64,000 nucleotides of DNA, from the IMG/VR virus record IMGVR_UViG_3300009182_000047, positions 1-64,000 of that record; one strand, 5' to 3'. How positions within the stretch are numbered: the first letter of the stretch is position 1; each line of letters begins with the position of its first letter. This stretch comes from a virus. The notes under the pieces are model-generated. The model was not told the DNA's origin, did not search any database, and saw only the letters and a list, made by a program, of their open reading frames with translations. The translations under genes and the position numbers were made by a program. Positions 52,272 through 60,036 of this stretch are shown here, piece after piece.

Positions 52272-54005
52272 ATGGCGGGTTGGAGAAAATATTTTACTTT
52301 AGTTGATACATCTGGTGCAATGAGCCCTATAAACGGGTCTGTCAATGCAGATAGTCGCGCCAACCCTACACACAGAAACTACTCTAGCTATTTGCCAGAT
52401 GTATATTCTGGACACCCAAATCGTTTAGAGCGTTATGGTCAATACGATACAATGGATGCTGACAGTGAAGTTAATGCTGCCTTGGACATTTTAGCTGAAT
52501 TTTGCAGCCAAATGAATGAAGAAACTGGAACACCTTTCCGTGTATTCTACAAAGATCAAGCTACTCCAACTGAAGTAACTGTCATTAAAAAGTACATGCA
52601 ACAGTGGACTAAACTTAATAAATTTGACAAACGAATTTTTAAAATAGTCCGAAATACTTTCAAATACGGTGATGTATTTTTTGTTCGCGATCCTGAAACA
52701 CAGGCTTGGATGTTTGTCGATTCACAAAAAGTTGATCGTATTATTGTTAATGAAAGTGAAGGCAAGAAACCTGAACAATATGTTATCCGTGATTTTAATC
52801 CTAATTTAGAAACACTGGCTACAACTGCCATTAGTCCTAGCAATGTAACAGGTGGCGGCAGTCAATACGCCAGTAGCTATGCCGCAGGGCAAGGTGGCGC
52901 TGGCGGCTCACGAGGAATGACAGGTGCGTTCCCTACAAATCTTAACGGTAATCGATTTAGTCGAAATGAAAATCAATATAATATTGATGCAAGACATGTG
53001 CTACACATCAGTTTAAGCGAAGGTTTAGACAACAATTACCCATTTGGAACTAGTCTTTTAGAAAGCATTTTTAAAGTTTACAAGCAAAAAGAATTGCTAG
53101 AAGATGCTATTATCATCTATCGTATACAACGTGCTCCAGAGCGTAGAGTTTTCTACATTGACGTTGGTAATATGCCAAGCCACTTGGCAATGGGCTTTGT
53201 AGAACGTGTCAAAAACGAAGTAAATCAACGCAGAATTCCCAGTGCTACAGGTGGTGGCCAGACAATGATTGATGCTGGTTATAACCCATTAAGTATCAAC
53301 GAAGATTACTTTTTCCCACAAACCGCTGAAGGCCGCGGAAGTAAAGTTGAAGTACTACCTGGTGGTACTAATCTAGGTGAGATTGATGATCTTAAGTATT
53401 TTACTAATAAACTGTTTCGTGCTTTGCGCATACCTAGCAGTTATCTACCTACTGGCAGCGACGATGGCGGAAGTAGTTTTAATGATGGTCGAGTTGGGAC
53501 AGCCTACATCCAAGAATTGCGATTTAACAAATATTGCGAGCGTCTCCAAAGTCTAATGAATGACGTGTTTGATACAGAATTTAAACTGTATTTGCACAAC
53601 AAAGGTATTAATATTGACAGTAATATTTTTGATGTTAAGTTTAGTCCACCGCAAAACTTTGCCAGCTACCGTCAAACTGAAATGGATACAGCCCGTGTAT
53701 CAACATATACCAGTTTAGCCGAAGTTCCTTACCTAAGTAAGCGTTTTTCTTTAAAGAGATTCTTAGGTCTAAGCCAAGAAGAAATTACAGAAAACGAAAA
53801 AATGTGGCAAGAAGAGAATGTTGATGCAGATACAACACTGCCAGCTAATGCTGAATTACGTGGTGTAGGCATTACTGCAAACGCCATGGGAGCTGATATG
53901 AGCGCATTGAATGGCGCAACTACCCAACCTTTACCTGGTGAAGAAGGCGGCGGCGAAGCTGCACCAGCAGGCGGTGCAGGTGCTACAACTGCTCCTCCAG
54001 CATAA
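52272..54005 (+). CDS. 20: Portal vertex protein gp20
   Basis: 577 residues (T4 gp20 has 524). The portal core is clear: NRLERYGQYDTMDADSEVNA, ALDILAEFCSQMNEETG, FKYGDVFFVRDPETQAWMFV, then VLHISLSEGLDNNYPFGTSL and RRIPSATGGGQTMIDAG. The C-terminal 60 residues are Gly/Ala/Pro-rich. Dodecamer at the head vertex through which DNA is packed and ejected. GAGG lies upstream. ATAAATA overlaps its stop codon (54002-54008). Confidence 0.95.
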   Translation: MAGWRKYFTLVDTSGAMSPINGSVNADSRANPTHRNYSSYLPDVYSGHPNRLERYGQYDTMDADSEVNAALDILAEFCSQMNEETGTPFRVFYKDQATPTEVTVIKKYMQQWTKLNKFDKRIFKIVRNTFKYGDVFFVRDPETQAWMFVDSQKVDRIIVNESEGKKPEQYVIRDFNPNLETLATTAISPSNVTGGGSQYASSYAAGQGGAGGSRGMTGAFPTNLNGNRFSRNENQYNIDARHVLHISLSEGLDNNYPFGTSLLESIFKVYKQKELLEDAIIIYRIQRAPERRVFYIDVGNMPSHLAMGFVERVKNEVNQRRIPSATGGGQTMIDAGYNPLSINEDYFFPQTAEGRGSKVEVLPGGTNLGEIDDLKYFTNKLFRALRIPSSYLPTGSDDGGSSFNDGRVGTAYIQELRFNKYCERLQSLMNDVFDTEFKLYLHNKGINIDSNIFDVKFSPPQNFASYRQTEMDTARVSTYTSLAEVPYLSKRFSLKRFLGLSQEEITENEKMWQEENVDADTTLPANAELRGVGITANAMGADMSALNGATTQPLPGEEGGGEAAPAGGAGATTAPPA

Positions 54006-54013
54006 ATATTGTT

Positions 54014-54259
54014 ATGTTTTTAAGAGAATTTATTTATTTTGACAAAGATCAGGCAGATATGTCCGATGACAATCGTTACGATTCTGATAATGATACGAGT
54101 GTATTGAAGTCTAAAGATCTTCGTAAAACTAGATTAACCTTAAAAATGTTAAACGATTTACGCAAAGCAGGCGATGCTCATGCAGCAGAGCAAAAAGAAG
54201 AACTAGTATTGGTTAGAAAGATGTACGCAGCTCCTCCTCCGGAAGCTGCACCTGCATAA
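54014..54259 (+). CDS. Small head-region protein (gp67/gp68 position)
   Basis: 81 residues directly after gp20. No ribosome-binding site is visible at the ATG 54014; the next ATG (54059) would give 66 residues. DLRKTRLTLKMLNDLRKAGD is a conserved helical motif in related phages, followed by a short Pro/Ala tail. T4 places prohead core proteins gp67 and gp68 here, but the sequence is not close enough to name. Confidence 0.65.
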   Translation: MFLREFIYFDKDQADMSDDNRYDSDNDTSVLKSKDLRKTRLTLKMLNDLRKAGDAHAAEQKEELVLVRKMYAAPPPEAAPA

Positions 54260-54336
54260 ACTGATAGTTTAAATATTTTTAGTGAAAACTTAAATATTTT
54301 AACAAGAAATTGCAAAAATTCTTCACGCTTTTATCT

Positions 54337-54362
54337 GAAATAGGCCGTTTTTGGCCTATTTC
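54337..54362. terminator. Strong hairpin before the prohead core gene
   Basis: A perfect 10-bp stem, GAAATAGGCC / GGCCTATTTC, with loop GTTTTT; no T-run follows on the plus strand. Just upstream are two copies of TTAAATATTTT (about 54269 and 54289), and a TTAAATA lies at about 54385. The gap (54260-54434) holds no gene. Confidence 0.5.
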
Positions 54363-54434
54363 CCATACCTTTATACAATCCCACTTAAATAACAACACAG
54401 CCTTGCCGCGAAACTAACATAGGAGATAACCGCA

Positions 54435-55412
54435 ATGTCTACAAAGTTTGAACAACTATTAGACTTAATTGTCAATGAAGAAATGGATAAAGCCAATGAG
54501 CTATTCCATGAAATCGTTGTTGAAAAGTCAAGAGATATATATGAGAATTTAATTGCTGAAGAAGCAGAAGAAGACGAAGAAATGGATGAGTCTGCTGAAG
54601 AAGACGACGAAGAAATGGATGAGTCTGCTGAAGAAGACGACGAAGAAATGGATGAAAACATTGATCTAGAAGACAGCTACAGCATGGAAGCCGACGACGA
54701 AGAAGATGAAATGGGCGGCGACGCTACTGACGACTTCGGTGCTGACATCGGTGATGATGACATGGACGGAGAAGAAGGTCCAGAAGCTGGTGAAGACAAA
54801 GCTATTTTTGACATCAAGAATGCTATTGCTGAACTAGAAGCAGCATTTGCTGAACTAGAGCAAGCCCAAGGTTCTGAAATGCCACATGATGAATTTGGCG
54901 ATGAAGAAATGGATGGCGAAGATGAAGATGAAGGTATGATGATGGGTATGCACGAAGGTCGTCGTATGACACGTGAGTACACAGAAAAAGTTGGAAACGA
55001 CTGGGATAAGAACAGCATGAAAACACAAGGACAGTACGTAGGTGCAGGTTCCGGTGATAAAGAAGGTGCCCCAGTTGAAGGTAAGAGCCCAATCAGCAGC
55101 GGTTCTGGTAAGCCAACAAGCGGTGCAAATGCCAAGAATTTAGTTCAAGGTGGTACAGAAGGTTCTAGTAACACTGGTACAAGCCCAGCTAAAGGCAGCA
55201 AAGGTATTAATCCAGTTTCTGGCGAAAAGTTTGCTAAAGGTATCCACAACGTGGACGGTATGAAGTCTGGCGTTAAGACACTAGCAGGTGTTAAAGGTGG
55301 ACACGGGGCAGAGAAGAAGGGCGCAGGTCCTGGACCAGTTGGATCCGGTACAGGTGACAAGGCTGGACAAACTAGCGTTGGCAAAATCCCTACTTTCCTT
55401 AAGAAACTATAA
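54435..55412 (+). CDS. Acidic prohead core / scaffold-like protein
   Basis: 325 residues with AGGAG before the ATG. The N-terminus (FEQLLDLIVNEEMDKANELF) resembles the helical start of T4-like prohead core proteins. Residues 40-135 are extremely acidic (Asp/Glu) and include a tandem repeat DDEEMDESAEE. A coiled-coil-prone helix (AIAELEAAFAELEQAQ) follows. The second half is Gly/Ser/Lys-rich and disordered, ending KIPTFLKKL. Position between gp20 and the gp21 protease suggests a core protein destined for cleavage. Confidence 0.7.
   Translation: MSTKFEQLLDLIVNEEMDKANELFHEIVVEKSRDIYENLIAEEAEEDEEMDESAEEDDEEMDESAEEDDEEMDENIDLEDSYSMEADDEEDEMGGDATDDFGADIGDDDMDGEEGPEAGEDKAIFDIKNAIAELEAAFAELEQAQGSEMPHDEFGDEEMDGEDEDEGMMMGMHEGRRMTREYTEKVGNDWDKNSMKTQGQYVGAGSGDKEGAPVEGKSPISSGSGKPTSGANAKNLVQGGTEGSSNTGTSPAKGSKGINPVSGEKFAKGIHNVDGMKSGVKTLAGVKGGHGAEKKGAGPGPVGSGTGDKAGQTSVGKIPTFLKKL
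54564..54656 (+). repeat. 33-bp tandem coding repeat
   Basis: Unit of 33 bases (11 codons, AEEDDEEMDES-type) with one full copy (54594-54626), a slightly short first copy (54564-54593) and a partial third (54627-54656). Copies are nearly identical in DNA, suggesting recent expansion. Confidence 0.8.
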
Positions 55413-55425
55413 TTAGAGAATCTGG

Positions 55426-56055
55426 ATGAAACCCACTTATCTAAGAGAACACCTAAGTTTCGATCAGTCCGGCATCGTAATGGAGTCGGACGATAAAGAT
55501 GGCAAAAATCTTCACTTGAAGGGCATTGCCATTCAAGGTGGTATTCGCAATGCGAATCAACGAGTCTATCCTGTAGATGAAATTGAACGTGCTGTGAAGA
55601 CACTAAATGATCAGATTCAAAATGGTTATTCTGTATTAGGTGAAGTTGATCACCCAGATGATTTAAAAGTAAATTTGGACCGTGTATCCCATATGATCAC
55701 TCAAATGTGGATGGAAGGTCCTAACGGTTATGGCAAGTTTAAAATCTTGCCTACACCAATGGGTAACTTGATTCGCACTATGCTCGAAGCTGGTGTAAAA
55801 CTTGGAGTCAGTAGTAGAGGCAGCGGCAACGTTGACGATATGTCTGGCAAAGTTTCTGACTTCGAAATTATCACTGTCGATATAGTTGCACAACCTAGCG
55901 CACCTGGCGCTTATCCTACACCTGTTTATGAGCATTTGATGAACAATCGTGGCGGGTATAGAGCACTACAGGTAGCAAAAGAAGTAAAAGAAGATCCAAA
56001 GGCCCAGAAATATTTGCAAGAGTCTCTCATGCAAATTATTAAAGGTCTAAAATAA
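55426..56055 (+). CDS. 21: Prohead protease gp21
   Basis: 209 residues (T4 gp21 has 212). The catalytic His76 is in LGEVDHPDD and the Ser (129/130) in LGVSSRGSG, the gp21 / herpes-protease-like arrangement. FEIITVDIVAQPSAPGAYPT matches the family's C-terminal core. It cleaves head scaffold and capsid at (L/I)-x-E sites. Flanked by core protein and gp22 as in T4. Confidence 0.93.
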   Translation: MKPTYLREHLSFDQSGIVMESDDKDGKNLHLKGIAIQGGIRNANQRVYPVDEIERAVKTLNDQIQNGYSVLGEVDHPDDLKVNLDRVSHMITQMWMEGPNGYGKFKILPTPMGNLIRTMLEAGVKLGVSSRGSGNVDDMSGKVSDFEIITVDIVAQPSAPGAYPTPVYEHLMNNRGGYRALQVAKEVKEDPKAQKYLQESLMQIIKGLK

Positions 56056-56072
56056 AGCCCGAGGAGAAAAAA

Positions 56073-57161
56073 ATGTTGGACGCATTCAAACAATTAGTAG
56101 AGTCTGGAGTAATGTCAGAAGAAGTTAAAACTTCTATTGAAGCTGCCTTCACTCAAAAGATTCAAGAGAATCGCGACCATGTTACCGCTGAACTTCGTGA
56201 AGAATTCGCACAAAAATACAATCATGATAAAACTGTGATGGTAGAAGCGATCGACAAGATGTTAAGCGAGCGATTGGCCGCAGAAATGGCCGAATTGTAT
56301 AATGACAAGAAGTCTCTAGCAGAAGCAAAAGTAGCGTACCAACAACGTATTGCTGAAGATGCTAAAAAACTAGAAGGTTTTGTTATTAATCAATTAGGCA
56401 GAGAGTTAGTCGAGTTCCAAGGAGACCGTAAGAAAGTTTCTGAGAACTTTGGTAAGTTAGAGCAGTTTGTTGTACATGCTCTAGCAAAAGAAATTGGTGA
56501 ATTCGCTGTAGACAAGCGTGATCTAGCTGAAACGAAAGTTAAGTTGGTACGTGAAGCAAAGAGCAAGTTTGATCAAATCCGTCAAGCCTTTATTACACAA
56601 AGCGCAAGAGTAGTTGAAAGTACAGTCACTAAAAAGTTAACATCTGAAATTAAGCAATTGAAAGAAGATATTGACAGTGCCCGTAACAATGACTTTGGTC
56701 GTAGATTGTATGAAGCGTTTGCACAAGAGTATTCTGGTTCCTTCCTAAATGAAAAGTCCGAGACAAGTAAATTGTTAAAGATCATCGCTAAGAAAGATCA
56801 AGAACTAGCAGAAGCAAAACAAGTGGTATCGGAAAAAGCAAATCTAGTAGAATCTGCGCAACGTGAAATTCGCGTTACAAAAGATCTAATAGAGCGTAAA
56901 ACCGTTATGGCAGAATTGCTATCACCACTAGCTGGTGAAAAGAGAGTGGTTATGCAAGACCTTTTAGAGTCAGTTCAGACTGTAAAATTGCACGCCGCAT
57001 TTGAGAAATACCTACCCGCAGTAATGGAAGGCGCCCAAAAGCAAGCACCTAAAAAGATGTTAGCCGAAGGCACTGAAGTAACTGGTAATCGTGAAAGCAA
57101 GCCAGCGGTAGGCTTAGATAATATTGTTGATATCCGCAAGTTAGCGGGTTTAACAAAATAA
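56073..57161 (+). CDS. 22: Prohead scaffold protein gp22
   Basis: 362 residues, long helical and charged with continuous coiled-coil character (LREEFAQKYNHDKTVMVEAI, EIKQLKEDIDSARNNDFGRR). RRLYEAFAQEYSGSFLNEKS and the following segment with KTVMAELLSPLAGEKR match the gp22 C-terminal region. It forms the internal core for capsid assembly and is then cleaved by gp21. T4 gp22 has 269 residues, so this one is longer. Strong GAGGAG upstream. Confidence 0.88.
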   Translation: MLDAFKQLVESGVMSEEVKTSIEAAFTQKIQENRDHVTAELREEFAQKYNHDKTVMVEAIDKMLSERLAAEMAELYNDKKSLAEAKVAYQQRIAEDAKKLEGFVINQLGRELVEFQGDRKKVSENFGKLEQFVVHALAKEIGEFAVDKRDLAETKVKLVREAKSKFDQIRQAFITQSARVVESTVTKKLTSEIKQLKEDIDSARNNDFGRRLYEAFAQEYSGSFLNEKSETSKLLKIIAKKDQELAEAKQVVSEKANLVESAQREIRVTKDLIERKTVMAELLSPLAGEKRVVMQDLLESVQTVKLHAAFEKYLPAVMEGAQKQAPKKMLAEGTEVTGNRESKPAVGLDNIVDIRKLAGLTK

Positions 57162-57179
57162 TAATTCAAGGAGACGTAA

Positions 57180-58361
57180 ATGTCACAACTATTAAATGAA
57201 AGATGGTCAGAGACCAAAGAAGCTCTGCTTGAAGGCCTATCCGGTACCCGTAAGTCTTCTATGGCAGTTTGCCTAGAAAATACACGCCGTCATTTGGCTG
57301 AAAGCGCAACCGCTGGTGCTACAAGTGCCGGCAACATCGCAACACTTAACCGTGTTATTCTTCCAGTAATTCGTCGTGTTATGCCGACAGTTATTGCTAA
57401 CGAAATCATCGGCGTTCAGCCAATGACAGGACCTGTTGCACAGATCCACACACTACGTGTTCGTTATGCTGATGGTGTTAACTCTGGTGATGTAGTAACA
57501 GCCGGTGAAGAAGCACTAAGCCCATTCAAGATCGCTGCTGCTTACTCCGGTAACAACAGTGCCACTGCTGGTGGTGCTACAACTGCTAACCTAGAAGGTT
57601 CTCCAGGTAAGCGTATGAGCATCCAGATCTTGAAGACACCGGTTGAAGCAAAAAGCCGCAAGCTATCTGCTCGTTGGACCTTTGAAGCTGCTCAAGATGC
57701 ACAAGCCCAACAAGGCATTGACATCGAAGCAGAAATCATGGCTGCACTAGCACAAGAAATCACAGCTGAAATTGATCAAGAGATCCTAGCTTCTTTACGT
57801 AGCTTGGCTTCTGTTGAAGAAACATACGACCAGTCGTTAGTTTCTGGTACAGCTACATTCGTTGGTGACGAACATGCTGCTCTAGCGATCCAGATCAACC
57901 GCGTAAGCAATTTGATTGCTCAGCGTACACGTCGTGGTTCTGCTAACTGGGCTGTTGTTTCTAACCAAGCATTGACAATTCTACAATCTGCTACTACAAG
58001 CGCATTTGCTCGTACAACAGAAGGTACATTTGAAGCTCCTACAAACACTAAGTTTGTTGGTACATTAAATGGCGCAATGAGAATTTATGTTGACGCATAT
58101 AAGTCTGATACAGACGATAATAACCAGATCCTAGTTGGATATAAAGGTTCTAGCGAAGCAGATGCTGCTGCGTTCTACTGCCCTTATATTCCGTTGATGA
58201 GTTCTGGTGTTGTTCTAGATCCAGCAACATTTGAGCCAGTAGTTGGCTTCCTAACACGTTACGGTTATGTAGAGTTGAGCAACACTGCTTCTTCTCTAGG
58301 TAATGCTGCTGACTACTTAGGAAAAGTTGCTATCACTAGCGCAAACGTAAGCTTCAAGTAA
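57180..58361 (+). CDS. 23: Major capsid protein gp23
   Basis: 393 residues (T4 gp23 has 521), as short as those of aquatic T4-like phages. The HK97-fold core reads from IATLNRVILPVIRRVMPTVI and GVQPMTGPVAQIHTLRVRY to FYCPYIPLMSSGVVLDPATF and GFLTRYGYVELSN. A gp21 cleavage site (L-A-E) lies at residues 39-41, so about 41 residues would be removed. AAGGAG precedes the ATG. Codons are more biased and more GC-rich than neighbours, as expected for the most abundant virion protein. Confidence 0.96.
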   Translation: MSQLLNERWSETKEALLEGLSGTRKSSMAVCLENTRRHLAESATAGATSAGNIATLNRVILPVIRRVMPTVIANEIIGVQPMTGPVAQIHTLRVRYADGVNSGDVVTAGEEALSPFKIAAAYSGNNSATAGGATTANLEGSPGKRMSIQILKTPVEAKSRKLSARWTFEAAQDAQAQQGIDIEAEIMAALAQEITAEIDQEILASLRSLASVEETYDQSLVSGTATFVGDEHAALAIQINRVSNLIAQRTRRGSANWAVVSNQALTILQSATTSAFARTTEGTFEAPTNTKFVGTLNGAMRIYVDAYKSDTDDNNQILVGYKGSSEADAAAFYCPYIPLMSSGVVLDPATFEPVVGFLTRYGYVELSNTASSLGNAADYLGKVAITSANVSFK

Positions 58362-58390
58362 TCCGTTACTTGTTTTTACACAAACAATCA

Positions 58391-58411
58391 ACCCGCTTCG
58401 GCGGGTTTTTT
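58391..58411 (+). terminator. Intrinsic terminator after gp23
   Basis: ACCCGC TTCG GCGGGT with a stable UUCG tetraloop, followed by a T-run. A textbook rho-independent terminator that would set high capsid messenger levels apart. Confidence 0.92.
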
Positions 58412-58423
58412 GTTGACTATCCA

Positions 58424-58430
58424 ATAAATA
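58424..58430 (+). promoter_or_regulatory. Late promoter box after the gp23 terminator
   Basis: CAATAAATAGC lies between the terminator and the next gene, 80 bases before its ATG. Likely restarts late transcription for the downstream structural genes. Confidence 0.65.
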
Positions 58431-58510
58431 GCTTTGTTCGCCCTTTAAGGGTTTTATGCGGTACCATCCGCGTAGATCATAGAACGATCTTAACACAAGG
58501 AGAAAATAAA

Positions 58511-59422
58511 ATGGGACGTCCAATTAAAGACAAATTTTTCGGTAGTTCAACTACCCCTTATCAAAACGCCAACGTTGGCGGCCGTACTGGTGTCGGCGGC
58601 GAAAGCGTAACATCAGTAATTGCTGTTGCTAGTTCAGGAACATTGTATTCCGCAGGTGCAACACTAGTAGTAAGCGCACCAAACATTGCAGGTGGTATCA
58701 GAGCCACTGCCACACCTACAATTAGTCTTCCTGGTATCGGCGGTATTACTGCTGTTACATTAGGTACAGCTGGAACTGGTTATACTGCAACTGCTACCAT
58801 AACAGTTACTACTGCTAGTTCTGTTACTAAAACAACAACTGGTACAATTTCAACAAATATCATTTATCCTGCAGATACAACTGGAGTTCAAGTAGGTATG
58901 AAAGTTGTTGGTACAGGTATTAACGCAGGTGCAACATACGTTACTGCTGTCTACTCAACAGGTACTGTTGTATCGGCTGCAAACGCAGGAGCAGTTAGTG
59001 GCGCAGTGGTCTTCCTTGACGCAGGTTCTGGATTTGCCGCAGTCACAGCGTTAACAACTACTACATTTAACGCTATACAAATCATCTCTTATGTTCCAAA
59101 TGGTTCAAGTGGTATCAGTGGTGGCGACATCATGAAGCAAGAAGGAAGCCGCCGTTACCTAGTTCAAAATGCACAAGGTCAAGGAATCTGCAAATTGTCT
59201 ACTGGTACATTAGTTGCTGGTGGCATGCACATTATTGCTACAGATTCTGCAGGTGACACATATTGGGTTACTAAGTTAACAAGTCGCAAAGCAAACTTGT
59301 ATCCAAGATCAAATACAGGTACATCTATCTATAGTACTATCAAAGTAGCACCATGGACAATTGGCAGTGCATCTGGTACTACTACTGGAACTGCTATTGT
59401 TTCTCTAAGCCACACAGTTTAA
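58511..59422 (+). CDS. Virion structural protein with GxGY beta modules
   Basis: 303 residues from ATG 58511 (AAGGAG upstream). Starts MGRPIKDKFFGSS, then a Ser/Thr/Gly/Ala-rich beta region with GGIRATATP and AGTGYTATATITV, the same style of module as in the giant tail gene. The C-terminal 90 residues (MKQEGSRRYLVQNAQGQGIC) look like a separate folded domain. Likely a head decoration, collar or fibre protein; unknown which. Placed between gp23 and the next structural genes. Confidence 0.65.
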   Translation: MGRPIKDKFFGSSTTPYQNANVGGRTGVGGESVTSVIAVASSGTLYSAGATLVVSAPNIAGGIRATATPTISLPGIGGITAVTLGTAGTGYTATATITVTTASSVTKTTTGTISTNIIYPADTTGVQVGMKVVGTGINAGATYVTAVYSTGTVVSAANAGAVSGAVVFLDAGSGFAAVTALTTTTFNAIQIISYVPNGSSGISGGDIMKQEGSRRYLVQNAQGQGICKLSTGTLVAGGMHIIATDSAGDTYWVTKLTSRKANLYPRSNTGTSIYSTIKVAPWTIGSASGTTTGTAIVSLSHTV

Positions 59423-59439
59423 TATTTTGTAAAAATATT

Positions 59440-59466
59440 ATGGGGGGCTTGTCCCCCCATTCTCTT
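59440..59466 (+). terminator. Hairpin after the structural gene, possible terminator
   Basis: ATGGGGGG (59440-59447), loop CTTGT, CCCCCCAT (59453-59460), then TCTCTT. GC-rich 8-bp stem with only a mixed pyrimidine tail. Confidence 0.6.
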
Positions 59467-59484
59467 ATCTAGGTAAATAATGGT

Positions 59485-60009
59485 ATGACCACTAATTGGA
59501 CCTTACCAACAAATGTAATTCAGTACGCAGAAGAAGGCGGAGAAGATGCTCATGTTTCTTGGTTAGAAACAGATAACTTCCATGGTCTAAAAGATATCGA
59601 CGGTAAGTCGGTGCGGACAACTAGAGATTTATTTCACATTGCTAGAGATCCTAGACATGATATATTACAAAAAACATATTATTTAAAATTAACAGGATTT
59701 AATTTTGTAAATTTACCAGAAACATTATCTGGTATTGGAATGCAATTAACTATTAATAGGTATGGTAGAATCACTGATGAAACTATACAATTATGTTCTT
59801 ATGGTAATATAGTAGGTGAAAATCAAGCGTCTTTAAATTTAGACACTAAAAAAATATACGGAAATGCTAATTCTATTTGGGGTAGCAATTTAAATATGGC
59901 ACAAATTCAAGATTCGTCATTTGGAGTTATAGTAAGGTTCCAAAGCCACCCAAGTTGGCCTCATAGAAGTAGTCCTTTGATTGATGCGGTTGAGCTTAGG
60001 ATATATTAA
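59485..60009 (+). CDS. Virion structural protein candidate
   Basis: 174 residues. No good ribosome-binding site; GGTAAATAATGG precedes the ATG and contains TAAATA. Beta-rich sequence with IARDPRHDILQKTYYLKLTG and FNFVNLPETLSGIGMQLTIN, and a C-terminus SHPSWPHRSSPLIDAVELRIY. Resembles small structural proteins of aquatic T4-like phages, probably forming fibre or neck parts. Function not recognised. Confidence 0.6.
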   Translation: MTTNWTLPTNVIQYAEEGGEDAHVSWLETDNFHGLKDIDGKSVRTTRDLFHIARDPRHDILQKTYYLKLTGFNFVNLPETLSGIGMQLTINRYGRITDETIQLCSYGNIVGENQASLNLDTKKIYGNANSIWGSNLNMAQIQDSSFGVIVRFQSHPSWPHRSSPLIDAVELRIY

Positions 60010-60014
60010 AAAAA

Positions 60015-60021
60015 ATAAATA
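60015..60021 (+). promoter_or_regulatory. ATAAATA box before the large fibre-like gene
   Basis: AATAAATACAG lies 15 bases before the ATG 60037. If active, transcription would start within or beside the GAGGA ribosome-binding site (60026-60030). It may be chance. Confidence 0.3.
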
Positions 60022-60036
60022 CAGTGAGGATCAAAA

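Noticed and set aside
54677-55135. Minus-strand Ser/Pro-rich ORF opposite the acidic core gene
   Set aside because: A mirror of acidic GAA/GAT codon runs; the plus-strand gene has AGGAG and operon context.
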